Source: Gemmatimonadota bacterium (GTDB taxonomy: Bacteria > Gemmatimonadota > Gemmatimonadetes > Gemmatimonadales > GWC2-71-9). From it: a stretch of DNA of 64,000 nt. The stretch lies in assembly GCA_029262195.1 (NCBI GenBank), contig JAJCZX010000030.1, positions 1 through 64,000 on the forward strand. The letters run 5' to 3'. This document shows, piece by piece, positions 32,496 through 41,639 of the stretch (its first letter is position 1; each line of letters opens with the position of its first letter). The translations under genes and the position numbers were made by a program. The notes under the pieces were generated by a model. It was not told the origin of the DNA, searched no databases, and worked only from the letters and a program-made list of their open reading frames with translations.

Positions 32496-33781
32496 GAAAC
32501 TCCAAGTTCAAATACCGTGCGGCCAGCCACCATCGTCCTGTGAACACGTCCCTTCAACTCCCAACCCGCGAACGGAGTGTTTTTGCTCTTAGAACGGAAG
32601 CTATCAGGGTCCACTTCCCACTTCTCATTGGCATCGAAAACGACCACATCGGCTGGATTGCCGACGGCCAGATCGCCACCGGGGATACCAAACACTTTCG
32701 CCGGCAAATGGCTCATCTTACTTATAAGGTCAGACAACGTAAGTAGCTTGGTATCAACAAGTTGAGAGATACAAAGACCTAGAGCGGTTTCCAGCCCCAC
32801 GATGCCAAACGGAGCATTTTCAAACTCCCGTTCCTTCAATTCGTAGTGGTGCGGCGCATGATCAGTGGCCACGACATCGATGGTGCCGTCGACCAGCGCG
32901 TCTACGCAGGCCTGTACGTCAACATCGGTTCTAAGAGGCGGATTCATTTTAGAGTTTGTATCGTAACCTTCACACTTGGCGTCCTGCAACACCAGATGGT
33001 GGGGGGTTACTTCGGCCGTGACGTTTACGCCGCGGGCTTTGGCCTGTCGGATGATGTCGATGGATTCCTTGGTCGACATGTGGCACAGATGAATATGGCC
33101 GCCCGTGAGTTCCGCCAGGAGGACATCGCGCGCCACCATGATTGATTCCGCTGCCGATGGAATACCTTTGAGGCCCAGCCTGCTAGAGACGAGCCCTTCG
33201 TGCATGGAACCACCCTCGGCAAGCGTAGGATCTTCGCAGTGGTTTACGACCGGAATGTCGAAGGTCTGGGCATATTCCAGGGCGGTACGCATCAAATGGC
33301 TTGATACGACCGGTTTACCGTCGTCAGAGACCGCCACTGCGCCGGCTCCAATAACTTCGCCAAATTCAGTGAGTTTTTCGCCTTTCTGGCCCAGAGAAAT
33401 AGCAGCAATGGGCAATACGCGAGCCAGTCCGGCATCGCGCGCTTGTTTTACTATAAAGCCTACGGCAGCCTGGTTGTCAGTAACCGGGTCGGTGTTGGGC
33501 ATCGGACACACTGTGGTGAATCCGCCTGCTACAGCTGCCATGGCGCCAGTAGCCACAGTCTCCGACTCCTCAAACCCCGGCTCTCTGAAATGAACATGGA
33601 TGTCGATTAGCCCCGGGGCCACTACCTTACCGGTGACGTCGATAACTTCGGCGCCATCAGCGTCCAACCCTGGTCCAACTGCCTGAACAACGCCGTTAGA
33701 AATAAGTACGTCCTGATCGCCATCTATGTTGTTGGCCGGATCAATGACATGCCCACCCTTCAGAAGAACCTTTTTGTTCAT
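32492..33781 (-). CDS. pyrC: Dihydroorotase
   Basis: A 429-residue zinc amidohydrolase, type I (PyrC) of the de novo pyrimidine pathway; it closes carbamoyl-aspartate to dihydroorotate. The metal HxH is in IDIHVHFREPGFEE near 59-68, with further sites in FDIPVVNHCED, HIHLCHMST and ATDHAPHHYELKE, whose Asp is catalytic. The N-terminal composite start KGGHVIDPANNIDGD is typical. Starts one base after the pyrB stop. Confidence 0.96.
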   Translation of the reverse strand: MNKKVLLKGGHVIDPANNIDGDQDVLISNGVVQAVGPGLDADGAEVIDVTGKVVAPGLIDIHVHFREPGFEESETVATGAMAAVAGGFTTVCPMPNTDPVTDNQAAVGFIVKQARDAGLARVLPIAAISLGQKGEKLTEFGEVIGAGAVAVSDDGKPVVSSHLMRTALEYAQTFDIPVVNHCEDPTLAEGGSMHEGLVSSRLGLKGIPSAAESIMVARDVLLAELTGGHIHLCHMSTKESIDIIRQAKARGVNVTAEVTPHHLVLQDAKCEGYDTNSKMNPPLRTDVDVQACVDALVDGTIDVVATDHAPHHYELKEREFENAPFGIVGLETALGLCISQLVDTKLLTLSDLISKMSHLPAKVFGIPGGDLAVGNPADVVVFDANEKWEVDPDSFRSKSKNTPFAGWELKGRVHRTMVAGRTVFELGVS

Positions 33782-33782
33782 T

Positions 33783-34736
33783 TCAGCCCTTTGCCCCCTC
33801 TGCCAGATCGGGTTTTCCGCCGGCGAGAAGGTATAACACCGCCATTCTGACGGCGATTCCGTTGGTTACCTGATCCAGGATGACGCTGTGTGGTCCATCA
33901 GCGACGTCCGAATCGATTTCCACCCCCCTGTTCATCGGTCCGGGGTGGAGAACAAGAATGTCTTTGGGAGCCCGCTCCAGCCTGGCATTGGTGATTCCAA
34001 AAACCCGGTTGTACTCTCTCAGAGAGGGAATAAATCCGGCGTTCATGCGTTCGAGCTGCAGCCGTAGAATATTCAGGACATCGGCCCATTCGATGGCTTC
34101 CTCGGGCCTCGGGAAAAACCTTACGCCCAGTTCCTCAAGGCCGTAAGGCATGAGACTCTTAGGTCCACAGACACCAACCTCGGCGCCCAGCGCCAGGAGT
34201 CCCCAGATATTACTTCGCGCCACTCGGCTGTGGAGCACGTCACCACAAATACATACCTTCAAACCCGAGATGGTTTTCAGGTTGTCCCGGATCGTGAGAA
34301 TGTCCAGCAGCGCCTGAGTCGGGTGCTCATGCTTACCGTCTCCCCCATTGACGACGTTTGACGGAATCCGGTCGGCCAGGAAACCCGGTGCACCAGACGA
34401 GGGATGGCGAATAACCACCATGTCAATTCGCATTGCTTCGAGGTTTCTGGCCGTGTCTACCAGGTTTTCACCCTTAACGATCGACGATCCGGAGGCCGCG
34501 ATGTTTACCGTATCAGCTGAGAGTCTCTTCTCGGCGAACTCAAAAGAGATGCGGGTGCGGGTCGAAGCTTCGTAAAAAAGGTTTACGATCGTTTTGCCCC
34601 GCAGGGTCGGCACTTTCTTTATCTGACGCTCGCTGACCTCTTTAAAAGGCTCAGCCGTATCAAGAACGAGCTGAATCTGTTCCGGTGTGAGGTGTTCCAG
34701 GCCTATCAAATCTTTACCAAGCGAAACCGCGCTCAT
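33783..34736 (-). CDS. pyrB: Aspartate carbamoyltransferase catalytic chain
   Basis: A 317-residue enzyme joining carbamoyl phosphate to aspartate. The carbamoyl phosphate motif is in [19 protein letters not shown] near 50-68, HPTQALLD near 135-142 and [10 protein letters not shown]-type residues near 225 complete the site. The [11 protein letters not shown] motif is conserved. No regulatory PyrI gene is in the window. I start at the ATG at 34736, which overlaps the pyrR stop (ATGA); three codons upstream would be less likely. The order pyrR-pyrB-pyrC is the classical regulated cluster. Confidence 0.96.
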   Translation of the reverse strand: MSAVSLGKDLIGLEHLTPEQIQLVLDTAEPFKEVSERQIKKVPTLRGKTIVNLFYEASTRTRISFEFAEKRLSADTVNIAASGSSIVKGENLVDTARNLEAMRIDMVVIRHPSSGAPGFLADRIPSNVVNGGDGKHEHPTQALLDILTIRDNLKTISGLKVCICGDVLHSRVARSNIWGLLALGAEVGVCGPKSLMPYGLEELGVRFFPRPEEAIEWADVLNILRLQLERMNAGFIPSLREYNRVFGITNARLERAPKDILVLHPGPMNRGVEIDSDVADGPHSVILDQVTNGIAVRMAVLYLLAGGKPDLAEGAKG

Positions 34737-35281
34737 TCTCTCCAACCCCTGCTCAATTCCACCGCGTCCTTACCATCTATTTCATCCAGGAACACATCGA
34801 CTCTGCTATTTACGTCTACCGAAACCGTGGCGCCGGTGACGTCAGCCTGAATGGGTAACTCCCTACCCCCTCGATCTACCAGGACGCAAAGAGCTATTTT
34901 GTCAGGTCTGCCGAAATCGGTCAGTTCGTCCAGGGCCGCCCTGATCGTTCTACCCGTATAGAGAACGTCGTCGACAATGACAACATATTTCCCTGCCAGT
35001 TCTCCGGGAATGCGGGTTTCTCCGATGACCGGGCGCGGACCAACAGTTTCGAGATCGTCTCTATAAAGAGTGATGTCGAGGGCGCCCAGTTCGACGGCCA
35101 CACCCTTTTCCTTGAGAACGTTGCTCAGGCGCTCCGCGAGCGGCACGCCTCGTCGTTGGATACCTACCAGAACCAGTTCCTTTGGCTCGCCGGCGAGCGT
35201 GTAGACCGCTGCGGCCATCTCGTCAATTTTCTGTTGGATTTCTGGACCCGACAGGACCGTTTCGTTGTGTGTTTGGCTCAT
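34733..35281 (-). CDS. pyrR: Bifunctional pyr operon regulator and uracil phosphoribosyltransferase
   Basis: A 182-residue PRPP-fold protein. The PRPP-binding motif [21 protein letters not shown] is near 95-115, and [14 protein letters not shown] near 40 is also conserved. PyrR normally binds pyr mRNA and promotes attenuation when UMP is high. ATG at 35281 gives the normal family length; a longer TTG start at 35320 lies inside the upstream gene. No pyr leader is visible, because the gene before it ends only 13 bases upstream, so any attenuator would have to lie elsewhere. Confidence 0.94.
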   Translation of the reverse strand: MSQTHNETVLSGPEIQQKIDEMAAAVYTLAGEPKELVLVGIQRRGVPLAERLSNVLKEKGVAVELGALDITLYRDDLETVGPRPVIGETRIPGELAGKYVVIVDDVLYTGRTIRAALDELTDFGRPDKIALCVLVDRGGRELPIQADVTGATVSVDVNSRVDVFLDEIDGKDAVELSRGWRE

Positions 35282-35294
35282 GTCGAGGCGGAAG

Positions 35295-36248
35295 TTAGGA
35301 GGGTGCGACCCGCCCGTCAACGACGACGGGGGTTATGGGTGGTTGTCCGTCCAAAACGGCGACCACATTCATGAATGCCAGCTCGGCCATCGAGCGGCGG
35401 GTCTCAACCGTGGCGCTCCCAATATGAGGAAGCGAAACGATTTTGGGGTGAGCCAATACGGCTGGATTGATGGCCGGTTCTCCATCGAATACGTCCAGGC
35501 CCGCTCCAGCCAGCCGTCCCTGATCGAGAGCGGTTAAGAGGGCCTTTTCGTCTACGATTCCGCCCCTGGCAGTATTAATCAAGAAAGCCCCTGGCTTCAT
35601 CGCTGCGAATTGTTCGGTAGAGATAAGGTTTGCCGTCGAGGCATTTAACGGAGTATGGATGGTAACGCAGTCGGACACCGCCAACAGATCGTTTAACCCC
35701 ATGAAACTGGCGCCCAACTCATCGAACTCCGATTTCGAGGACCGGGCCGTATAGACGATGTTCATCCCGAACCCCCGTGCCCGCCGTGCCACAGCCAGTC
35801 CGATGCGCCCGCCCCCCAATACTCCGAGTGTCGCGCCGGTCAGGCTTCTACCGAGGAGTTGGGTAGGATGCCACCCCTCCCATTGGCCTCTCTGGACCAA
35901 AGAAATCCCCTCCGGCAACCGCCGCATCACTGCCAGGATCAACGCCAATGTGAGGTCAGCCGTGGACTCCGTTAACACGTCCGGAGTGCTGGTAACCACG
36001 ACACCTCGATCAGCCGCAGCCTGAAGGTCGATATTATCGAACCCGGTGGCAACATTCGCCACCACCCGCAATCCGCGTACCGAATCCATCTCCGCTCCCC
36101 CAATTTTACGGGTGAGAAGGGAGATAACAGCGTCGGCCCCACCCCCCGGTAACGGATCGTGCGCGGGGATCCACGAGACCTCCATCCCCTCCGGTAACGA
36201 CTCGATCAGGGATTCGATTTCAGCAGGCGCAAAAATTCTTTTCGTCAC
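35295..36248 (-). CDS. D-isomer-specific 2-hydroxyacid dehydrogenase
   Basis: A 317-residue NAD-dependent enzyme of the glyoxylate/hydroxypyruvate reductase or D-glycerate dehydrogenase kind. The cofactor motif LGVLGGGRIGLAVARRARGFG is near 145-165; NTARGGIVDEKALLTALDQGRLAGAGLDVFDGEP and the catalytic His in LPHIGSATVETR follow the usual order. The exact substrate (glyoxylate, hydroxypyruvate, 3-phosphoglycerate) is not resolved. It lies between tRNA-Ser and pyrR; it is on the minus strand and reads into the pyr operon. Confidence 0.93.
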   Translation of the reverse strand: MTKRIFAPAEIESLIESLPEGMEVSWIPAHDPLPGGGADAVISLLTRKIGGAEMDSVRGLRVVANVATGFDNIDLQAAADRGVVVTSTPDVLTESTADLTLALILAVMRRLPEGISLVQRGQWEGWHPTQLLGRSLTGATLGVLGGGRIGLAVARRARGFGMNIVYTARSSKSEFDELGASFMGLNDLLAVSDCVTIHTPLNASTANLISTEQFAAMKPGAFLINTARGGIVDEKALLTALDQGRLAGAGLDVFDGEPAINPAVLAHPKIVSLPHIGSATVETRRSMAELAFMNVVAVLDGQPPITPVVVDGRVAPS

Positions 36249-36293
36249 GGGGTGGAATGTAGCACGGTTGTCGTCTATAATCCTTTCCTTCTA

Positions 36294-36380
36294 GGAGGGG
36301 TGTCCGAGTGGTTGAAGGAGCCGGTCTCGAAAACCGGTGGGCTCTTACGGGTCTCGTGGGTTCGAATCCCACCCCCTCCG
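36294..36380 (+). tRNA. tRNA-Ser(CGA)
   Basis: A class II tRNA of 87 bases. The acceptor arm is GGAGGGG with CCCCTCC and discriminator G36380. The D-arm starts GTGTCCGAGTGG; the anticodon stem-loop is CCGGT-CTCGAAA-ACCGG with anticodon CGA at 36328-36330. A long variable arm (GGGCTCTTACGGGTCTC) and the T-arm GTGGG-TTCGAAT-CCCAC complete the cloverleaf. CCA is not encoded. Long variable arm and anticodon mean serine, codon UCG. Confidence 0.97.
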
Positions 36381-36389
36381 TTGTGGGAT

Positions 36390-36429
36390 GTGGGGAGGTC
36401 GGACAGTCGGCAAGTCCGCCCTTCCCCAC
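36390..36429 (+). other. Stem-loop downstream of tRNA-Ser
   Basis: GTGGGGAGG (36390-36398) pairs with CCTTCCCCAC (36420-36429) with one bulged T, and an inner CGGAC/GTCCG stem extends it. It lies ten bases after the tRNA. No T-run follows, so it may help 3' end formation or processing without being a classical terminator. Confidence 0.4.
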
Positions 36430-36459
36430 TTCCCGACTTCCCCTCTTACCACTTTCGAC

Positions 36460-36882
36460 ATGCTCCCAATCGACAAATACCCCGTCCAGGTAACCATCCC
36501 CGTCCAGTGGGCCGAGATGGACGTGTACGGGCATGTGAACAATGCGGTGTTCTTCCGATACTTTGAAATCGCGCGGATTGAGTTCCTCACGCGGGTCGGA
36601 TTCATCGAGACGTTTGACACGCAGAAACGAGGGGCGATTTTGCACTCCACATCCTGTCGTTTCAGACTTCCTCTGCGGCACCCGGATACTGTAACCGTAG
36701 GCGCCCGCGTACACGCTGTGAAGGAAGACCGATTTGACCTTGATTACGTTGTCGTTAACGGCGATGGCGACATTGCCGCAGAAGGCACGTCAACGATCGT
36801 TTCGTACGACTACGAGGCCAACTCAAAAGCACCCATCCCGCCAGTAATCCGCAAAGCAATTGAGGAATTAACGCTCGTTTGA
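36460..36882 (+). CDS. Acyl-CoA thioesterase, 4-hydroxybenzoyl-CoA thioesterase-like
   Basis: A 140-residue hotdog-fold enzyme. The key motif WAEMDVYGHVNNAVFFRYFEIARIEFL near 17-43 has the catalytic Asp and the usual His-Val-Asn-Asn. The rest follows the YbgC/4HBT family. It hydrolyses acyl-CoA or aryl-CoA thioesters; the substrate is unknown. The ATG at 36460 is chosen because longer reading into the tRNA region has no family sequence. It runs toward and overlaps by 15 bases the 3' end of a beta-propeller gene on the other strand. Confidence 0.9.
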   Translation: MLPIDKYPVQVTIPVQWAEMDVYGHVNNAVFFRYFEIARIEFLTRVGFIETFDTQKRGAILHSTSCRFRLPLRHPDTVTVGARVHAVKEDRFDLDYVVVNGDGDIAAEGTSTIVSYDYEANSKAPIPPVIRKAIEELTLV

Positions 36883-38118
36883 ACTTCCGCTCGCAGCCGG
36901 ACCCTTGAGGAGTTCTCGCAATACGAGGTGTTCTACGTCCATATCGTCTGTCACACGTCCCAGAATGTAATCTCTACCGATGTCGACCATCGTGAAGCCC
37001 TCTGGTAGAGACACCTCACCTAACCAACGGCCGTCGGTACCGAAAACGGACCAAACGTTGGCTAGTTCGCCCATCGCATCGTATCCGGCGACCCATAGGT
37101 TCCCAACTACATCGGTCTTCAACCGAGTAAATGTCGGCAGGAAATCCGGAACAGGCATGGCCTCAACCATGTCTTCTTGCGACTGCCTGAAACGGTCATC
37201 CATGCCTTCAAGGTATGAAACTTTGGCTTGTTCCCACATTTCAGGACCTATGGCGACCTGCGGGACCATCCTCCTGATCAACCGCGTGGTTCCCCCCTCT
37301 TCGTCCATAGCGTGAATCGTGAAATCGTCGCCGGTCCCGACGAAAAGATGAGCACCCTGAACAGCTGCCACCGTCTGCTTACCTAACAGGATCGAAGAAA
37401 CAGAGATTCCACCGGTGCCAAAAGTCTTCACAAAGAACTCGGAACCACGGAAAACTCCGATTTCCCCCAATGAGTCTCCGGACCGATCAGCCAGGAAATA
37501 ACCCCGAGTATTGCGTGACAATCCTTCCTCGGTGCTCCCCGACCCAAACACGGTGTTTGGGGACATTACGAACCGTCCGTCGGCAAGGACGCCAGTTAAA
37601 TTCAGGAACTGCCCCGTCCCGCTCATGTTTGCTCCGTCGAGGAATTCCCCGGAAGGAGAAAAAACGGAGGTTCGCATCTGACCTCCATCCCATACCAGAA
37701 TCGAGTCCCCCGACAACCGATGGATAAAGAAGCGGTTTGAGAATTCGCCGGGCCCCTCCCCCTCGGACCCAACAGACCTGATGAAAGTGCCAGTTTCGTC
37801 ATAGAATCGGATTTCGTGGGAGCCGACGTTACCAACCACTATTTCGCCTCGACTGTTGCGAAACGCACTGAATGCCCTGAAAAGTTGATATTCCTCATCG
37901 CCCTCCAGCTCCCCTATGGCAGTCAACACCTCTCCCAACCGCCACTCATCGCCGGGCTCCCAGATTGGTCGTGTACTCTCGACTATTTCGACGCCCGAGC
38001 TGTCCCTGACTGTGTTGGCAGGAATCTCAGGTTCGGAACTACACCCTGAGACGAACGCGACCAGAAGAACCGAGAACGCGGTTTTCAAAACCTCGACACC
38101 AACAGTTCTGTTTCTCAT
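36868..38118 (-). CDS. 6-bladed beta-propeller lipoprotein
   Basis: A 416-residue exported lipoprotein. The signal peptide ends with a lipobox (LLVAFVSGC) near residue 26. The mature part begins with the family motif NTVRDSSGVEIVEST and shows blade motifs such as RSVGSEGEGPGEFSNRFF and WVAGYDAMGELANVWSVFGTDG. The C-terminal blade VDIGRDYILGRVTDDMDVEHLVLRELL matches six other proteins in this window. Of DUF5128/6-bladed propeller type, function unknown; it may bind a ligand at the cell envelope. I start at ATG 38118. The 3' end faces the thioesterase gene. Confidence 0.85.
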   Translation of the reverse strand: MRNRTVGVEVLKTAFSVLLVAFVSGCSSEPEIPANTVRDSSGVEIVESTRPIWEPGDEWRLGEVLTAIGELEGDEEYQLFRAFSAFRNSRGEIVVGNVGSHEIRFYDETGTFIRSVGSEGEGPGEFSNRFFIHRLSGDSILVWDGGQMRTSVFSPSGEFLDGANMSGTGQFLNLTGVLADGRFVMSPNTVFGSGSTEEGLSRNTRGYFLADRSGDSLGEIGVFRGSEFFVKTFGTGGISVSSILLGKQTVAAVQGAHLFVGTGDDFTIHAMDEEGGTTRLIRRMVPQVAIGPEMWEQAKVSYLEGMDDRFRQSQEDMVEAMPVPDFLPTFTRLKTDVVGNLWVAGYDAMGELANVWSVFGTDGRWLGEVSLPEGFTMVDIGRDYILGRVTDDMDVEHLVLRELLKGPAASGSSNER

Positions 38119-38157
38119 CAAAGCCCCTTTTTACGCAATCGCCAGTGGGAAAACATG

Positions 38158-38490
38158 CTAATGTTTCAGAAGTTCGTAGAGTAAAATATGTTCGACATCC
38201 AGGTCATCGGTAATTCGACCGAGAACGTAGTCAGAACCTATGTCCAAGACCTTGAAACCGTCAGGCATTGTGACTTTTCCCAACCACAGCCGTCGGCATC
38301 GAACACAGACCAGACATTGGTAGGATCGTCAGGCAAGGCATACTCGGCGACCCACACTCTGCCTTCCGAGTCCAACATCAATGAAGCGACGGGTGGTTCC
38401 CGGCGAGGGTTCAGAAACCGTCTTTTCAAGACGGATCGCACTGCAAGGTGCAGCCAAGCCGCGGTTTTAACCGCAGAGCCATGAGATCCG
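38158..38490 (-). pseudogene. Truncated, frameshifted beta-propeller copy
   Basis: The minus strand reads ASLMLDSEGRVWVAEYALPD, then DPTNVWSVFDADG; one base is then missing, and the next frame continues LWLGKVTMPDGFKVLDIGSD, YVLGRITDDLDVEHILLYEL and LKH to a TAG at 38158-38160. That is the last blade and a half of the beta-propeller family. The other blades and the signal peptide are gone. It lies just upstream of the intact copy, so it is probably a decayed tandem duplicate. Confidence 0.8.
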
Positions 38491-38579
38491 CCACATTGTA
38501 ACCCATTCGTTACAGGAATTCTGCTGCGTGAGTTCGGCAAACTCGATAGACTTCAAGTTAGAGAGTTAACGGAGTCGAA

Positions 38580-39074
38580 TTGGAAAAACAAAAAACCCGA
38601 TCAATTGAGATCGAGCGAAAGTATCTCGTAAAAGGCGAGCCCTGGCAGGGACACACCGGCGTTGCGTATAAGCAGGGCTATGTCTCCCTTTGGGGAGGCG
38701 TGTCGGTGAGAGCTCGGGTCGCCGGGGAGACAGGGTTTCTCACAATCAAGGGAAAAACCACTGGAATTTCTCGCGTTGAATTCGAGTACAAGATCCCGGC
38801 CGACGAAGCTGCTGAGATAATCAACACGATGTGCGAGGGTCGGTTTGTCGAAAAGACCCGCTACAAGATTGAGTTCGAAGGAATGGTCTGGGAGGTCGAC
38901 ATATTCCACGGTCGCAACGAAGGACTCGTTACCGCAGAAATAGAGTTGGAGTCAGAGGATCAAGAATACGCAGTTCCCGACTGGGTGGGAGACGACGTTT
39001 CCGATCAAAGCTCATATAGCTCATCCAGCTTGAGCCGATATCCCTACACCGAATGGGAGACTACACCTAGTTAG
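38580..39074 (+). CDS. CYTH-domain protein (triphosphatase-like)
   Basis: A 164-residue single-domain CYTH protein. The hallmark ExExK is in IEIERKYLVKGEPW near 8-21, and SVRARVAGETGFLTIKGKTTGISRVEFEYKIP supplies the barrel basic and acidic residues. CYTH enzymes cut tripolyphosphate or form adenylate cyclase products; short single-domain ones are usually inorganic triphosphatases. It starts at a TTG at 38580 with GGAG five bases upstream. Confidence 0.92.
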   Translation: MEKQKTRSIEIERKYLVKGEPWQGHTGVAYKQGYVSLWGGVSVRARVAGETGFLTIKGKTTGISRVEFEYKIPADEAAEIINTMCEGRFVEKTRYKIEFEGMVWEVDIFHGRNEGLVTAEIELESEDQEYAVPDWVGDDVSDQSSYSSSSLSRYPYTEWETTPS

Positions 39075-39324
39075 AGTCGCTCCCCGACGACAAAAGGCGC
39101 TCGGCGAAATCAACGCGCTCCTGAACTTCAACCAACTCCTCCCGTATGGAGCGATTTTCTTCCAGAAGATCGTGTACCGTGTCCTGCAGTTCCCGCAACT
39201 CTCCGCTATCCACCGCGCCGCCGCCTTTAATACGGGCCGCAATCGCCCGACCAATAGGCGAGATCGACATCAAGAAGGCGCCACCTGTTCCAAAAATCAG
39301 AGTTATCGCAACAATGTCTTCCAT
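39067..39324 (-). CDS. Small membrane protein with coiled-coil tail
   Basis: An 85-residue protein with one N-terminal hydrophobic helix (MEDIVAITLIFGTGGAFLMSI) and a charged helix with heptad-like leucines (LRELQDTVHDLLEENRSIREELVEVQERVDFAERLL). The layout resembles PspB-like short envelope proteins, but sequence similarity is too low to name it. Faces the CYTH gene with an eight-base overlap. Confidence 0.65.
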   Translation of the reverse strand: MEDIVAITLIFGTGGAFLMSISPIGRAIAARIKGGGAVDSGELRELQDTVHDLLEENRSIREELVEVQERVDFAERLLSSGSDSN

Positions 39325-39467
39325 TTTCCTCCACCAAACGGTGAGCCCGGTTATTTCAAGGGTTTAACTAACCATCCGCAATACCAATACGGCAACCGTC
39401 GCGACAAGATTCGGTTGAGCTGGACACCTCCACCCATTCACCCGTGCAGCCGTTTAGTTAGATCGCT

Positions 39468-39507
39468 AAAACAAAACACGGGGACCGGACTAATCCGTGC
39501 CCCCGTG
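39468..39507 (-). terminator. Intrinsic terminator after the LVIVD/Ig-like gene
   Basis: On the minus strand CACGGGG (39501-39507 complement) and its partner at 39477-39483 make a seven-pair stem, with a second inner CGGA/TCCG stem and a loop. It is followed by TTTTGTTTT (39468-39476). It lies about 25 bases after the minus-strand stop at 39532. The stem is made from the same GGGGGCACGG repeat seen elsewhere. Confidence 0.75.
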
Positions 39508-39531
39508 CCACTTCGCCGCCGTTTCCCTTTC

Positions 39532-41565
39532 TCAGGGATTCAAATCTTCAGCCCGCTCATGTTTCACGACCCAGAGACCGCTATTGAGATCGGATACGAA
39601 AATGTTGCCTTTGTAAGGTTGTGGCCCCCATGCTTGCGGTGCGTTGGGAACGATAGCTTCGCCTTCAGCTCCGGTGGTCCTGATGCGACCTATCTCCCGA
39701 CCCTGATTATAGAGATTGCCGCGCAGCTCACCTGAGACGTCAACGATCCGCAATCCGCCCTGATAGTAGGCGATGTAAAGCGTTCCGTTTTCCACCCAGA
39801 TGTTGTGGGCACCGGCTTCGGGCACTTCATACTTGGCTACTTCGGCCGGCGTTTCGATGTCGGAGACATCGATAACGTGGATATAACCTCGCATGCCGTC
39901 GGCAGTACCGATTTCGTCACCGACGAACACGTAGTCGCCTTCGCGCCAGGCGGTGTGCGTGTTGCCCATGTCGTAGGAAATACGCGATACGAACTGTGGT
40001 TCGAGGGCCGTACCTCCGTGGGTACCTGCACCGACGTCGAGCACGACCAACCCATCGTCCCAGTAGGACACATACGCGTAACGTCCGTCGGCCCAGACAT
40101 CATGGAGAGACTTATCTGTCTCGCCGGGACGTAATTCCCATTTCCCGTAGTAGGTCGGGTTGTGGGGGTCACTCATGTCGATGATGTCCATCGCCGAGGT
40201 GCCATCGTTGACTGTGTACACCACGTCCCCGTTGATCCAGACGTTGTGAATACCGCCGGTCATGTTTTCGGTGAGTTCCGAAATGACGACCGGGTGCGCC
40301 GGGTCCTGGGTATCAAGAACAACGATTCCGTTTGCGCGACCACTGGCTCCTTCGCGAGTAATAATGGCCCAGGTTGCGTCGCCGTTAACCTTTACGTCGT
40401 TCACAACACGTGCATCCACGACCACCGAATCCATCAATTGAATATCCGAAGGGTCCGTCACGTCCCATACGAACATCCGCTGTCCACCGCCGTTTGCGTG
40501 GGTGCCGGTGTAGGCGTAGTCTCTTCCATCGACCCCTTCGAACACCCACAGATCAGAGGTGGCCACATGGCTCACGGCGCCTCTACCAACTACCGTGACT
40601 GTCGACGGTGCCTCGCGAGCTTCAACATCCACCGTAGCCTGCGCAGCGAACGAACCCGCAGTCACGATAACTCTGTAGGATCCCGCGTTGTCGGCGACGA
40701 AGGTTCCGTCTTCAAAAAGTTGCGCTCCGGCGGAATCCAAGCCGAAGATCGAATAAGTCATTGCCAGATCTTCAACGGCCCGTCCCCTGCCATCCAAAGC
40801 CGACACGTCAAACCTGACGACCTCACCGGTCAACGCCGAGACGCTTGCTGGCGAGATGTTCAACTGTTGCACCGAGTTCTCTCTAACATCGAAAACGTGA
40901 TTCGCAGAGACTCCGTCGTCGGTACTGGCGACGATTTCAGCACGGCCAGTGCCTACGAACGAAACCGCACCGCTTTCGGTAACGAGCGCCGTTGAAGGGG
41001 TGTTGCTGGACCAGGAGATCTCGGCCAGCGCGTGCTCTGTGTCCCTAATGGTTATCACCCTGGCGGCCATCTTGATTGACGTACCTTCGTAAGCACCAAA
41101 TGAGGGTGACGCGATTTCCACTCGATCTACCGCCCAGTCCTCGACTCTGACCGGCAACCCATCCATCCTTTTGAGTCCAGGTTGCCCGAACGCGTTGGCC
41201 TGATCTGTCGGTACTATCAAGAAGACGGCCAGTTCACCCTCTCCGGGTTCGCGGGCGTTGATCATGTATTTCTTGTTGTCGACAGAGTCCCGGCGAACGG
41301 CCGCTACGGACGTCCCAAAAGGAAAAATCGTCCAGGCCAGATCGCCATCAACTTCGTTCCCGTCTTCGTCGAGAAACCGGGCCGTAACTTCCATCGAGTC
41401 ACCGAGCATCAAACCCACCGGGTTCTGATCGAATTCGACGGTCGCAACCATAGCACCGGCCGCTCGTTGCTCATCTGTCGCGGTAGGCAACTGCGACAGC
41501 AGCGAAGTCGGGAGCAAGACGACCAGGGCAGCAACGGCCGCTAACAAATTAAAACGTGATTTCAT
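39532..41565 (-). CDS. Exported protein with Ig-like and LVIVD-repeat domains
   Basis: A 677-residue protein with a signal peptide (AAVAALVVLLPTSLLSQ). The first part has bacterial Ig-like (Big_2) domains (GLMLGDSMEVTARFLDEDGN; SSNTPSTALVTESGAVSFVGTGRAEIVA, near residues 190-220). The second part (from about 335) has LVIVD-type beta-propeller repeats with HANGGGQRMFVWDVTDPSDI, NGIVVLDTQDPAHP, MDIIDMSDPHNPTYYGKW and LRIVDVSG. Such proteins are probably surface or periplasmic binding scaffolds. The terminator at 39468-39507 follows. It is not clear what it binds. Confidence 0.85.
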   Translation of the reverse strand: MKSRFNLLAAVAALVVLLPTSLLSQLPTATDEQRAAGAMVATVEFDQNPVGLMLGDSMEVTARFLDEDGNEVDGDLAWTIFPFGTSVAAVRRDSVDNKKYMINAREPGEGELAVFLIVPTDQANAFGQPGLKRMDGLPVRVEDWAVDRVEIASPSFGAYEGTSIKMAARVITIRDTEHALAEISWSSNTPSTALVTESGAVSFVGTGRAEIVASTDDGVSANHVFDVRENSVQQLNISPASVSALTGEVVRFDVSALDGRGRAVEDLAMTYSIFGLDSAGAQLFEDGTFVADNAGSYRVIVTAGSFAAQATVDVEAREAPSTVTVVGRGAVSHVATSDLWVFEGVDGRDYAYTGTHANGGGQRMFVWDVTDPSDIQLMDSVVVDARVVNDVKVNGDATWAIITREGASGRANGIVVLDTQDPAHPVVISELTENMTGGIHNVWINGDVVYTVNDGTSAMDIIDMSDPHNPTYYGKWELRPGETDKSLHDVWADGRYAYVSYWDDGLVVLDVGAGTHGGTALEPQFVSRISYDMGNTHTAWREGDYVFVGDEIGTADGMRGYIHVIDVSDIETPAEVAKYEVPEAGAHNIWVENGTLYIAYYQGGLRIVDVSGELRGNLYNQGREIGRIRTTGAEGEAIVPNAPQAWGPQPYKGNIFVSDLNSGLWVVKHERAEDLNP

Positions 41566-41639
41566 CTACGATCCTCCGTCTGACGGGAACGGTTATTTAA
41601 CCAGGGGAAAAGCTACAAGGGAATATTCAGCGATGCCAA

